From CAYWTX01 sp964461295 (GTDB taxonomy: Bacteria > Planctomycetota > Phycisphaerae > SM23-33), in NCBI GenBank assembly GCA_964461295.1, contig CAYWTX010000053.1:1-5098 (forward strand): a stretch of DNA of 5,098 bases, in the 5' to 3' direction. The position numbers were made by a program, and so were the translations under genes. Within the stretch, counting starts at the first letter, position 1, and each line of letters opens with the position of its first letter. The notes beneath the pieces were generated by a model. That model was not told the DNA's origin. It saw only the letters and a program-made list of their open reading frames with translations, and made no database searches. Below are positions 1-4,747 of the stretch, piece by piece.

Positions 1-5
1 GAGTT

Positions 6-34
6 GGGACCGGTTCCATCGCGGGCGTCGGGCG
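6..34 (+). repeat. 29-bp direct repeat, copy 1
   Basis: The 29 bases from 6 to 34 are identical to 120-148, 114 bp away. The unit begins GGGACCGGTTCC and ends GGCGTCGGGCG. Both copies are followed within a few bases by GGAAGCG. The core CCATCGCGGGC appears a third time alone at 162-172. No reading frame with protein-like composition runs through the repeat, so it looks like non-coding repetitive DNA downstream of mtnA. The function is unknown. Confidence 0.85.
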
Positions 35-77
35 GAAGCGGCGACCGTCCCGGGAAGGGCGTCGCCTTTGCGGGGTT

Positions 78-108
78 CCAGCAGAGCCGTGCCGTGCCGG
101 CACGGTTG
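78..108 (-). repeat. Palindromic element, copy A
   Basis: Read on the minus strand this is CAACCGTGCC, loop GGCAC, then GGCACGG and CTCTGCTGG. The 7-bp stem pairs 87-93 with 99-105. The same flanks, CRA before the stem and CTCTGYYGG after it, occur at 205-233 and 4748-4778 with different stem bases that still pair. An alternative perfect 14-bp palindrome lies at 92-105. It resembles a REP-type repeat. The family assignment is inference. Confidence 0.6.
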
Positions 109-119
109 CCTACGGACCG

Positions 120-148
120 GGGACCGGTTCCATCGCGGGCGTCGGGCG
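120..148 (+). repeat. 29-bp direct repeat, copy 2
   Basis: This is an exact second copy of bases 6-34. The shared tail GGAAGCG follows after three extra bases (152-158), and a partial third copy of the core (CCATCGCGGGC) lies at 162-172. The stretch 1-249 therefore appears to be built from repeat fragments, with no gene in it. Confidence 0.85.
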
Positions 149-204
149 TGCGGAAGCGTCTCCATCGCGGGCAGAGCATGCGTGAGCGGTCCCTCATTCG
201 CACC

Positions 205-233
205 CGACCGTCCCTAAGGGACGGCTCTGTTGG
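205..233 (+). repeat. Palindromic element, copy B; possible mtnA terminator
   Basis: CGACCGTCCC, loop TAA, then GGGACGG and CTCTGTTGG. The perfect 7-bp stem pairs 208-214 with 218-224. It lies 17 bp beyond the mtnA stop codon and could end mtnA transcription, but on the mtnA strand no T-run follows the stem. Its flanks match copies A and C, so it is better described as a member of a dispersed palindromic family. Confidence 0.6.
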
Positions 234-249
234 ATTGCCCGGCCGGACC

Positions 250-1332
250 CTATCCCCCGATCACCTCCCGCACGTTTTTCTCATTCACCGGCTCGATCAC
301 GCCCCGGTCGGTGATGATCGCGGTGATCAGTTCGGCCGGAGTGACGTCGAACGCGGGCGAATAGGTGCGGATGTCGCGTGGGGCCGTCCGGCGCCCGAAG
401 CCGTTGGTGATTTCCTCGGCCGAGCGCTGCTCGATGGGGATGGCGTCGCCGGAGGGCAGCGACAAGTCGAAGGTGCTGTAGGGCGCCGCGACGTAGAACG
501 GGATCTTGTGCCGCGCCGCCAGGATGGCGACGCCGTAGGTGCCGATCTTGTTGGCCGCGTCGCCGTTGGCGGCGATTCGGTCGGCCCCCGTGATCGCCGC
601 CTGCACGCGACCCTCGCGCATCACCTGGGCGGCCATGTTGTCGGTGATCACCACCGCGTCCAGCCCGCCGCGAGCCAGCTCCCACGCCGTCAGCCGGCTG
701 CCCTGAAGCAGCGGCCGCGTCTCGTCGCAGTAGACCGTGAAGCGGTGCCCGCCGGCGTGGGCGAGGTACATGCCCGCGGTAGCCGTGCCGATCCCCGCCG
801 TGGCCAGCGCCCCGGCGTTGCAGTGCGTCAGGACGCCCCGGCATCGGCGGATGAGCGGCTCGGCGTAGCGGCCGATGGCCAGGCACAGCGCCGCGTCCTC
901 CGCGTGGATCGCCCGCGCCTCGGCCAGGATCGCCTCCCCCACGGCCGCGACGCCCGCACCGGCCGACGACCGCGCCTCGGCCAACTGCATCACGCGCCGC
1001 ACGGCCCAGGCAAGGTTGACGGCCGTCGGGCGAGCGGACGCCAGCGTCTCCGCCAGGCGCCGCAGCGCCGGCAGGAAGTCGCCCGCCCCGGCCGCTTCCT
1101 GCGCGGCCAGCGCCATGCCGTACCCGGCCGCGACGCCGATGGCGGGCGCCCCGCGCACCACCAGGCGGAGGATCGCGTCGCGGAGCGTCGGCACGTCGCG
1201 GCAGTTGAGGTACTCCACGTGCTCGGGCAGGCCCGTCTGGTCCAGCAGCCTCAGAAAGCCCGCCGCGGGGTCGCCAACCCACTCCACCACCTTCGCCGGC
1301 GGCTCGATCGTCTGTGTCGCGCGTGTCGTCAT
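250..1332 (-). CDS. mtnA: S-methyl-5-thioribose-1-phosphate isomerase (MtnA)
   Basis: The 360-residue protein is of usual length for MtnA, which converts 5-methylthioribose-1-phosphate to 5-methylthioribulose-1-phosphate in the cytoplasmic methionine salvage pathway. Family signatures appear in order: RGAPAIGVA (60-68), RPTAVNL (101-107), HCNAGALAT (170-178) with the expected catalytic Cys171, ETRP (204-207), QGSRLTAWEL (210-219), and TGADRI (248-253) with the catalytic Asp251. NK at 261-262 is also conserved. These features separate it from the related eIF2B alpha/beta/delta subunits, which lack the Cys/Asp pair. The chosen ATG at 1332 gives a family-like N-terminus. The frame stays open upstream, but that would add about 78 low-quality residues. 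No Shine-Dalgarno sequence precedes the ATG. The gene is divergent from csrA, and no other salvage gene is in the window. It appears intact. Confidence 0.96.
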   Translation of the reverse strand: MTTRATQTIEPPAKVVEWVGDPAAGFLRLLDQTGLPEHVEYLNCRDVPTLRDAILRLVVRGAPAIGVAAGYGMALAAQEAAGAGDFLPALRRLAETLASARPTAVNLAWAVRRVMQLAEARSSAGAGVAAVGEAILAEARAIHAEDAALCLAIGRYAEPLIRRCRGVLTHCNAGALATAGIGTATAGMYLAHAGGHRFTVYCDETRPLLQGSRLTAWELARGGLDAVVITDNMAAQVMREGRVQAAITGADRIAANGDAANKIGTYGVAILAARHKIPFYVAAPYSTFDLSLPSGDAIPIEQRSAEEITNGFGRRTAPRDIRTYSPAFDVTPAELITAIITDRGVIEPVNEKNVREVIGG

Positions 1333-1340
1333 GGCATCTG

Positions 1341-1369
1341 AAACTACACCACGGCGCGGCGAAACCCAA
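1341..1369 (-). promoter_or_regulatory. Weak candidate promoter for mtnA
   Basis: On the minus strand TTGGGT (1369-1364) and TAGTTT (1346-1341) are separated by 17 bp. Each matches the sigma-70 consensus at only three of six bases. The -10-like box ends 8 nt before the ATG, the same offset as at the other two minus-strand genes, which would give a leaderless or nearly leaderless transcript. It is weak on its own and is reported mainly for that shared spacing. Confidence 0.25.
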
Positions 1370-1476
1370 CGCCAATTCTCCTCCGGCGCGCCGATGCGCC
1401 CGCGGGCGGCTTGCCTGCGGGCCTTCCTCTCCTCATGCCGATATGCAAAACGCCATTCACGTTCCCGCCCGTTCCG

Positions 1477-1487
1477 GCCGATATACT
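1477..1487 (+). promoter_or_regulatory. Candidate -10 region for csrA
   Basis: TATACT at 1482-1487 matches the sigma-70 -10 box at five of six bases, but no good -35 box lies 16-18 bp upstream. The overlapping GCCGATAT at 1477-1484 matches seven of eight bases of the FliA (sigma-28) -10 element GCCGATAA, again with no convincing -35. A start just downstream would leave a leader of about 100 nt before csrA. It sits in a locally AT-richer patch between the divergent mtnA and csrA. Confidence 0.35.
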
Positions 1488-1555
1488 GGCTATCATAGGA
1501 AGCGAGATTGGGTCCCGGCGGCAGAGGAAGTGAACCTCCCACGGCGCCGCCGGAG

Positions 1556-1586
1556 CCCTGGCCCACAGGCCGATCCAGGGAAGGAG
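1556..1586 (+). promoter_or_regulatory. csrA leader hairpin and ribosome binding site
   Basis: CCCTGG (1556-1561) pairs perfectly with CCAGGG (1575-1580) around a 13-nt loop. The Shine-Dalgarno AAGGAG (1581-1586) begins at the very next base and is 6 nt from the ATG at 1593. GGA triplets, the core of CsrA binding sites, occur at 1498, 1526, 1552, 1583 (inside the Shine-Dalgarno) and 1591 (overlapping the start codon). The layout fits translational self-repression by CsrA, as is known in other bacteria. For this gene that is inference. Confidence 0.55.
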
Positions 1587-1592
1587 CCGCGG

Positions 1593-1841
1593 ATGCTGGT
1601 GCTTTCGCGACAACGAGACGAATCGATCAAGATCGGTGATGACATCGAAATCACCATCGTCGACATCCGAGGCGAGAAAGTCCGTCTGGGAATCTCCGCG
1701 CCCCCGCACGTCCCCGTTCACCGCAAGGAAGTCTACGAAGCCATCAAACGCGAGAAGCAGGCCCAGGCCATCGAAAACGGCGGCAGCATCAGAGTGGAAT
1801 CCCTCGCCGGCCGAAAACACCCCGACGTGCCTATGGGGTAA
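1593..1841 (+). CDS. csrA: Carbon storage regulator CsrA (RsmA family)
   Basis: This 82-residue protein is an RNA-binding global regulator that acts as a dimer on GGA motifs in mRNA leaders, usually over the ribosome binding site. The N-terminal 55 residues match the family throughout: MLVLSR (1-6), IGDDIEI (14-20), VRLGI (30-34), AP (36-37) and VHRKEVYEAI (42-51). They include Leu4 and Arg44, key RNA-contact positions in E. coli CsrA. The protein is about 20 residues longer than the 61-residue E. coli protein. The extra charged tail (about 57-82) has no recognised domain. The start is fixed by AAGGAG 6 nt upstream of the ATG and by the conserved first residue. The frame is open upstream, but that part lacks protein-like sequence. 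No flagellar gene or fliW is adjacent, although these are common csrA neighbours. It converges on the lipoprotein gene with a 27-nt gap. Confidence 0.96.
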   Translation: MLVLSRQRDESIKIGDDIEITIVDIRGEKVRLGISAPPHVPVHRKEVYEAIKREKQAQAIENGGSIRVESLAGRKHPDVPMG

Positions 1842-1842
1842 C

Positions 1843-1860
1843 CGCTACACCAGTAGCGTT
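1843..1860. terminator. Bidirectional terminator-like hairpin between convergent genes
   Basis: CGCTAC (1843-1848) pairs perfectly with GTAGCG (1853-1858) around ACCA and is followed by TTCTCACTGTTC. It starts one base after the csrA TAA and fills most of the 27-nt gap to the lipoprotein stop codon, so it could serve both genes. The T-tract is interrupted, so efficiency is uncertain. Confidence 0.5.
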
Positions 1861-1868
1861 CTCACTGT

Positions 1869-2708
1869 TCATTGCCCCCCCTTCTTGCGGAGGTCCACCC
1901 ACCGCCACCACTCGCGGCCCGTCGCGGGCGGGGCGCCGTGGCCCGAAAGGTCCACCACCCGCATGCCGGCCGCCTTGAAGGCCTCCGCCGCCATCGCCGA
2001 ATTGCACGCCCCGACCTTCAGGTTGGGAAACGTCTGGCGGATCGACGGCAGCGAATTCACCAGGCGAGCCTCCACAACGATCCGCGGCACGGTCACGTTC
2101 GCCACCACCTCGTACGTGACGTGCCAATCCTCGCGCTGCCAGCACAGCACCGGGCCGTCCGGATAGCCCGCCTCGTTGATCTGCCAGTGGATCGCGGCCA
2201 ACTCCCGCGGCGAACGGCGCGTGAGATACAGCACGTTCGCCGTGCCCGCCAGCCGGCGAATCGCCGCCGGCGCATCGCCCGCGTTGGGCGTCGTCAACCC
2301 CGGCAGGCCGTCCAGGTCCACCGCCACTGCCGGCGCGTTGGGCTCCCAGGCGTAGTAGTTCCCCCGGCCGTCCACTTCGTCCCCCCACGGGTCCAGGTGC
2401 GAAACCAGGAAGTCGTACCGCCCGGGCGCCTTCGGAGCCGGCAGCATCGCGCCGGCGTAGCCGAGGCGGTCGGTATAGGCGCATCGCTCCGGGGCCTCGC
2501 CGGCCCGCATCCGCACCGGCGCCGCATCCACCGGCATGTTGACGGCGCGGAACTCGTTCCGCTGTAGACGGATCACCGCGGCCGTCTGGCCCCCCGCCGG
2601 GGCAAGCTGGTCGGGCACGGTGACGACATACTGCCCCCCGCACCCCGCCGATGCCGCCGCCGCGACGGACAGCAACCCCAGCACGACACGATGCGCCCAA
2701 GCTTCCAT
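1869..2708 (-). CDS. Putative lipoprotein with an LNS2/lipin-like HAD domain
   Basis: The 279-residue protein has an N-terminal signal: a short basic start, a hydrophobic stretch (8-22) and a plausible lipobox SAGC with Cys23. Residues about 28-115 look like a beta-sandwich, with TDRLGYAGAMLP (79-90) and PGRYDF (95-100) as in Ig-like or Big-type domains. Residues about 126-255 resemble the LNS2/lipin/App1 branch of the HAD superfamily: VDLDG (130-134, motif I with Asp131 and Asp133), LYLTRR (160-165, motif II Thr163), YPDGPVL (182-188), and FPNLKVGACNSAMAAEAF (227-244), which aligns with the family's G-x-G-N-x-x-x-D-A segment. The acidic residues of that last motif are missing, so activity is doubtful. 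The family call is from recalled motifs and is inference. ATG 2708 is preferred over TTG 2717 because it fits the promoter. No Shine-Dalgarno is present. It lies downstream of the GTPase on the same strand. Confidence 0.75.
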   Translation of the reverse strand: MEAWAHRVVLGLLSVAAAASAGCGGQYVVTVPDQLAPAGGQTAAVIRLQRNEFRAVNMPVDAAPVRMRAGEAPERCAYTDRLGYAGAMLPAPKAPGRYDFLVSHLDPWGDEVDGRGNYYAWEPNAPAVAVDLDGLPGLTTPNAGDAPAAIRRLAGTANVLYLTRRSPRELAAIHWQINEAGYPDGPVLCWQREDWHVTYEVVANVTVPRIVVEARLVNSLPSIRQTFPNLKVGACNSAMAAEAFKAAGMRVVDLSGHGAPPATGREWWRWVDLRKKGGQ

Positions 2709-2716
2709 GGAACGCA

Positions 2717-2746
2717 ATTAGAACGGATGGCCGCCGGCGATGTCAA
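2717..2746 (-). promoter_or_regulatory. Sigma-70-type promoter for the lipoprotein, leaderless geometry
   Basis: On the minus strand a perfect -35 TTGACA (2746-2741) is followed after 18 bp by TCTAAT (2722-2717), a five-of-six -10 box. Only 8 nt separate the -10 box from the ATG at 2708, so transcription would start at or within two or three bases of the start codon. That agrees with the absence of a Shine-Dalgarno sequence and argues that the lipoprotein gene can be transcribed independently of the GTPase gene. Confidence 0.65.
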
Positions 2747-2759
2747 ACCAAGCCGGCGG
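2731..2759. promoter_or_regulatory. Inverted repeat flanking the -35 box, possible operator
   Basis: CCGCCGG (2731-2737) and CCGGCGG (2753-2759) are perfect 7-bp inverted arms separated by 15 bp that contain the TTGACA box of the lipoprotein promoter. The centre-to-centre distance is 22 bp, about two helical turns, which would suit a dimeric regulator. The arms are GC-rich in a GC-rich genome, so chance is possible. It could instead be a hairpin in read-through RNA from the GTPase gene. Confidence 0.3.
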
Positions 2760-2863
2760 AATCGCCGACTCCCCCGCCGCCCCGGCCGGGCGTTCGCGGC
2801 TTTCCGTTCCGGTCGGAGACTCGCGACGGCACGGACGACCCGGCGCGCAAACGGGGTCGCCCC

Positions 2864-3850
2864 CTACTGGTGGATTTCCACCACGTCCTTGTCGTGCAGC
2901 GGGGCGGTCTTGTGGACGTGCATGCCGTCGTGGCGCCCCTCGCCCCACACGCGAGCGAACTTGATCATGTCGGGCAGGTCGCGGTGAATCTGGCGGGCCA
3001 GGTCCTCCACCGTTGCTCCCACCGGCAGGATGAAGGGCTTGGCCTTGTCCACGCCCTGGCCGGGCTCCTTGGTGTACACGCGCAGGACGCACAGCAGTTC
3101 CCACAGGCGGCGCCGCAGGCAGTCCAGGCCTTCCCGCGTCGTGCTGGATATGCCCATCACCTGCACCTTGCCCGCGTACAGCTCCGCCAGCGTCTCGACC
3201 GCCCCCACCCCCCCCGGCAGGTCGATCTTCGTCGCGACCATCAGTCCGCAGTACGCCGACCGGTCGGCCGGGTCAATCTGGCTGCGCGGCAGCGACAGCA
3301 GCTTCAGTTCGCGCTGGGCGAAGAGCCCCAGCAGCATCTCGGCCTGCTCCAGCGCCTCGCCGGCGGCGTCCACCACGAGCACGATCGCATCGGCCCCGCG
3401 AACCGTGCCCATGAGCCCGGCCGGCACGTGCTCCGCCGTGACGGGCGGCATGTCCACAAGTTGGATCTGCGCGCCCTCGTGGGGCCACATGCCCGGACAA
3501 GGCGCCGACGTCGTGAACGGGTAGTCGGCGACCTTGACGGGCGCGTTGGTGGTGGCGGCCACCAGGGCGCTCTTGCCGCAGTTGGGCGCCCCCAGCAGAA
3601 CCACCTGCCCGGCGCCGCTTCGCGGCACGTGGAAGGGATCGGCGGCCTTGGCGGCGACGGGCTTCTTCCCCTCGCCCTTGCGGAGCTGGCTGATGCGGTG
3701 CTTGACGTCGGCTTGCAGCTTCTCCGACGCCTTGTGCTTGGGCATCAGCCGGAGCATTTCCTGCAGGGCCGCGAGCTTCTCCTCGTCGGTCGTCGCCTGG
3801 CGGAACCGTTCGTTGGCCTTCTCGTACTGGGGGGTGACGTTCGTCGCCAT
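2864..3850 (-). CDS. OBG/DRG-type GTPase with C-terminal TGS domain
   Basis: The 328-residue protein is a GTP-binding protein of the TRAFAC OBG/DRG group, members of which generally work with ribosomes. Residues 1-65 are charged and helical, with a DRG-like KHKASEKLQADVK segment (38-50). The G domain shows G1 GAPNCGKS (87-94), a G2 region YPFTTSAP (110-117), G3 DMPP (133-136), G4 TKID (207-210) and a G5-like ISS (234-236). Residues about 256-327 form a TGS domain: LRVYTKEPG (256-264), PFILPVGATVEDLARQIH (272-289) and KFARVWG (297-303), ending DKDVVEIHQ. G3 normally reads DxxG, and here the Gly is Pro136. The ATG at 3850 gives a coherent N-terminus but has no Shine-Dalgarno. A -10-like CATAAG lies 8 nt upstream. 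The gene precedes the lipoprotein with 155 bp between. No specific gene name is assigned. Confidence 0.92.
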   Translation of the reverse strand: MATNVTPQYEKANERFRQATTDEEKLAALQEMLRLMPKHKASEKLQADVKHRISQLRKGEGKKPVAAKAADPFHVPRSGAGQVVLLGAPNCGKSALVAATTNAPVKVADYPFTTSAPCPGMWPHEGAQIQLVDMPPVTAEHVPAGLMGTVRGADAIVLVVDAAGEALEQAEMLLGLFAQRELKLLSLPRSQIDPADRSAYCGLMVATKIDLPGGVGAVETLAELYAGKVQVMGISSTTREGLDCLRRRLWELLCVLRVYTKEPGQGVDKAKPFILPVGATVEDLARQIHRDLPDMIKFARVWGEGRHDGMHVHKTAPLHDKDVVEIHQ

Positions 3851-3858
3851 GGAATCAG

Positions 3859-3864
3859 CTTATG
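3859..3864 (-). promoter_or_regulatory. Candidate -10 box for the GTPase gene
   Basis: CATAAG on the minus strand matches four of six bases of TATAAT and ends 8 nt before the ATG at 3850, the same offset as at the other two minus-strand genes. No convincing -35 box is seen; CTGGAA 16 bp upstream matches three of six. It is supported mainly by that shared geometry and the absence of a Shine-Dalgarno sequence. Confidence 0.3.
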
Positions 3865-3865
3865 G

Positions 3866-3900
3866 CTTCCAGCGGCCGGCTTCCAGCTTCCAGCTTCGCG
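3866..3900 (+). repeat. Tandem heptamer repeat
   Basis: Five 7-bp units lie in register: CTTCCAG (3866-3872), CGGCCGG, CTTCCAG (3880-3886), CTTCCAG (3887-3893) and CTTCGCG. Three are identical, the second is unrelated but keeps the spacing, and the fifth is a partial match. The array sits 15 bp upstream of the GTPase start, where a -35 element would be expected. It could be a slippage-prone microsatellite or a set of binding sites. Confidence 0.65.
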
Positions 3901-4238
3901 ACGAGCAATCTATTCGCGGCCATGCGGAGATTCTCCCCGGCGCGGCCAGGGCCGCAACCCGTGGGCCGCTGGCATCCGTCGCAGCCCAGCGGGTCCCGTT
4001 GGGCGGAGCGCAGCGGCGAAGAGAACCCTTTTCGCCCGCGGTGGAAATTGTTACTGCCCGTCCAGATATTCCCGCGGTGGTGACAGACAGGTGTCACTCG
4101 AGTCGCGTAGTCTCCTCAACGCCAGCAGGAATCCGATCGGCCACGGAAGAGGCCCAGCGTGTCAGGGACGGCGGCGAACCAGAGGTGCCGGCGAGGGCAG
4201 CCCAGCCCATCGCCGGGGCGACAGGTGAGGAGAGCCGG
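3901..4238. other. Intergenic region between divergent genes; structured leader
   Basis: No protein-like frame is seen here. Structures present are a GCGGC/GCCGC hairpin at 3942-3955, an 8-bp stem with one G-T pair at 3984-4004, a 10-bp direct repeat (4035-4044 and 4071-4080), a 6-bp perfect hairpin GTGACA/TGTCAC at 4080-4097, and a 7-bp perfect stem CCGGCGA/TCGCCGG at 4188-4216. The last ends 10 nt before the Shine-Dalgarno of the following gene and can be lengthened by GGG/CCC pairs past one bulged A. A weak promoter TGGAAA (4042-4047), 17 bp, GATATT (4065-4070) is possible. I did not recognise a known riboswitch class. Confidence 0.45.
4035..4080 (+). repeat. 10-bp direct repeat around a candidate promoter
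   Basis: CCCGCGGTGG occurs at 4035-4044 and again at 4071-4080, 36 bp apart. The intervening AT-richer stretch holds the weak -35/-10 pair described for this gap. It could be a pair of regulator sites or chance in GC-rich DNA. There is no further support. Confidence 0.35.
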
Positions 4239-4604
4239 ATGAGCCGATACCGCGTCCCAAGATCCGGGCAGCCGATGTTGACGTTCTTCGGAGACCTGAT
4301 CGCGAAGGAGACGTCTTTGCGCGACCCCACAGGCCCGCAGTTCAGCGTCATGCTGTTCCGCACGGAGGCCCCGGGGTACGTGCTGGCCGTCGACTACAAC
4401 GGCGGCGGCGAGGTGGTCCAGTGGGCCGCCCACACGCCTCGAAGGCTGGACGTGGCCAAGCTCTTCGACCAGTACGTGGACTTCGCGCGGCCCGACGCGG
4501 CCGCGCTGGCGGTATTCAAGGAGGCCATGCTGTCGATCATGGCCCAGTCGCCCGAACTGGACGAGGTCATACAGTGGTCTTCGGTCGTGGCGAAGGAGCA
4601 ATAG
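4239..4604 (+). CDS. Hypothetical protein, 121 residues
   Basis: I do not recognise this protein. It appears real: GAGGAG at 4227-4232 lies 6 nt before the ATG, the amino-acid composition is balanced, and a strong hairpin follows 37 bases after the stop. It has no signal peptide or membrane segment, so it should be cytoplasmic. Residues about 14-66 alternate hydrophobic and polar positions as in a small beta-sheet domain: FFGDLIAKETSLRD (16-29), FSVMLFRT (35-42), YVLAVDY (47-53), VVQWA (59-63). The second half (about 70-109) is mainly helical with acidic patches, ending IQWSSVVAKEQ. There is one Trp near the end of each half and no Cys or His cluster that would suggest metal binding apart from a lone His65. 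It has no same-strand neighbour, and the transposase start lies 422 bp downstream. It could be an accessory or regulatory protein, but nothing in the sequence sets its role. Confidence 0.8.
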   Translation: MSRYRVPRSGQPMLTFFGDLIAKETSLRDPTGPQFSVMLFRTEAPGYVLAVDYNGGGEVVQWAAHTPRRLDVAKLFDQYVDFARPDAAALAVFKEAMLSIMAQSPELDEVIQWSSVVAKEQ

Positions 4605-4640
4605 AGCGGGAGCAGCCGAGGTACGCCGCGGGGTGGGGGA

Positions 4641-4670
4641 ACCGGGCTTCGCCGTCAGGCGAGGCCCGGT
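4641..4670 (+). terminator. Strong hairpin terminator after the 121-residue gene
   Basis: A 13-bp stem pairs 4641-4653 (ACCGGGCTTCGCC) with 4658-4670 around the tetraloop GTCA, with a single G-T pair. It begins 37 bases after the stop codon and is followed by GTTCGTTCC, a weak T-tract. It is the strongest hairpin in the window and the likely transcription end of the 121-residue gene. Confidence 0.6.
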
Positions 4671-4687
4671 GTTCGTTCCGGGGCGAG

Positions 4688-4711
4688 GCGAGCCGGGGGC
4701 ACGAGGCTCGC
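4688..4711. other. 7-bp perfect hairpin in the non-coding stretch
   Basis: GCGAGCC (4688-4694) pairs with GGCTCGC (4705-4711) around a 10-nt loop. It lies between the terminator at 4641-4670 and further stems at 4728-4749 (CGCTGC/GCAGCG) and 4751-4769. I see no gene in this stretch. Confidence 0.4.
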
Positions 4712-4747
4712 ACGCGATGCGCGTAGGCGCTGCCGCCGGCAGTGCAG

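Noticed and set aside
6..148. A CRISPR array based on the 29-bp repeat
   Set aside because: Only two full copies are present, the 85-bp gap between them is too long for a spacer, and no cas gene is nearby.
4..1341. A long plus-strand open frame of 445 codons opposite mtnA
   Set aside because: It is Arg/Gly/Pro/His-rich, matches no recognised family and lies antisense to a clear mtnA. It is an effect of high GC on stop-codon frequency.
1333..1566. An N-terminal extension of MtnA by 78 residues
   Set aside because: The extra part is low-complexity in character, overlaps the csrA leader and is not part of the family. ATG 1332 gives the usual length.
1831..2700. A minus-strand 289-codon frame overlapping the lipoprotein gene
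   Set aside because: It is dominated by Arg, Gly and Ala with no domain. The overlapping frame has a signal peptide, HAD-like motifs and a matching promoter.
2651..4228. A plus-strand 525-codon frame opposite the GTPase
   Set aside because: It is antisense to a well-supported GTPase/TGS gene and has the His/Arg/Leu-rich composition typical of GC shadows.
3534..4238. A long N-terminal extension of the 121-residue protein
   Set aside because: The frame is open far upstream, but that part overlaps the GTPase gene antisense and has no family-like sequence. A good Shine-Dalgarno marks ATG 4239.
4098..4238. A known riboswitch before the 121-residue gene
   Set aside because: The leader has hairpins, but I could not match conserved cores of common classes such as cobalamin, SAM, TPP or glycine.
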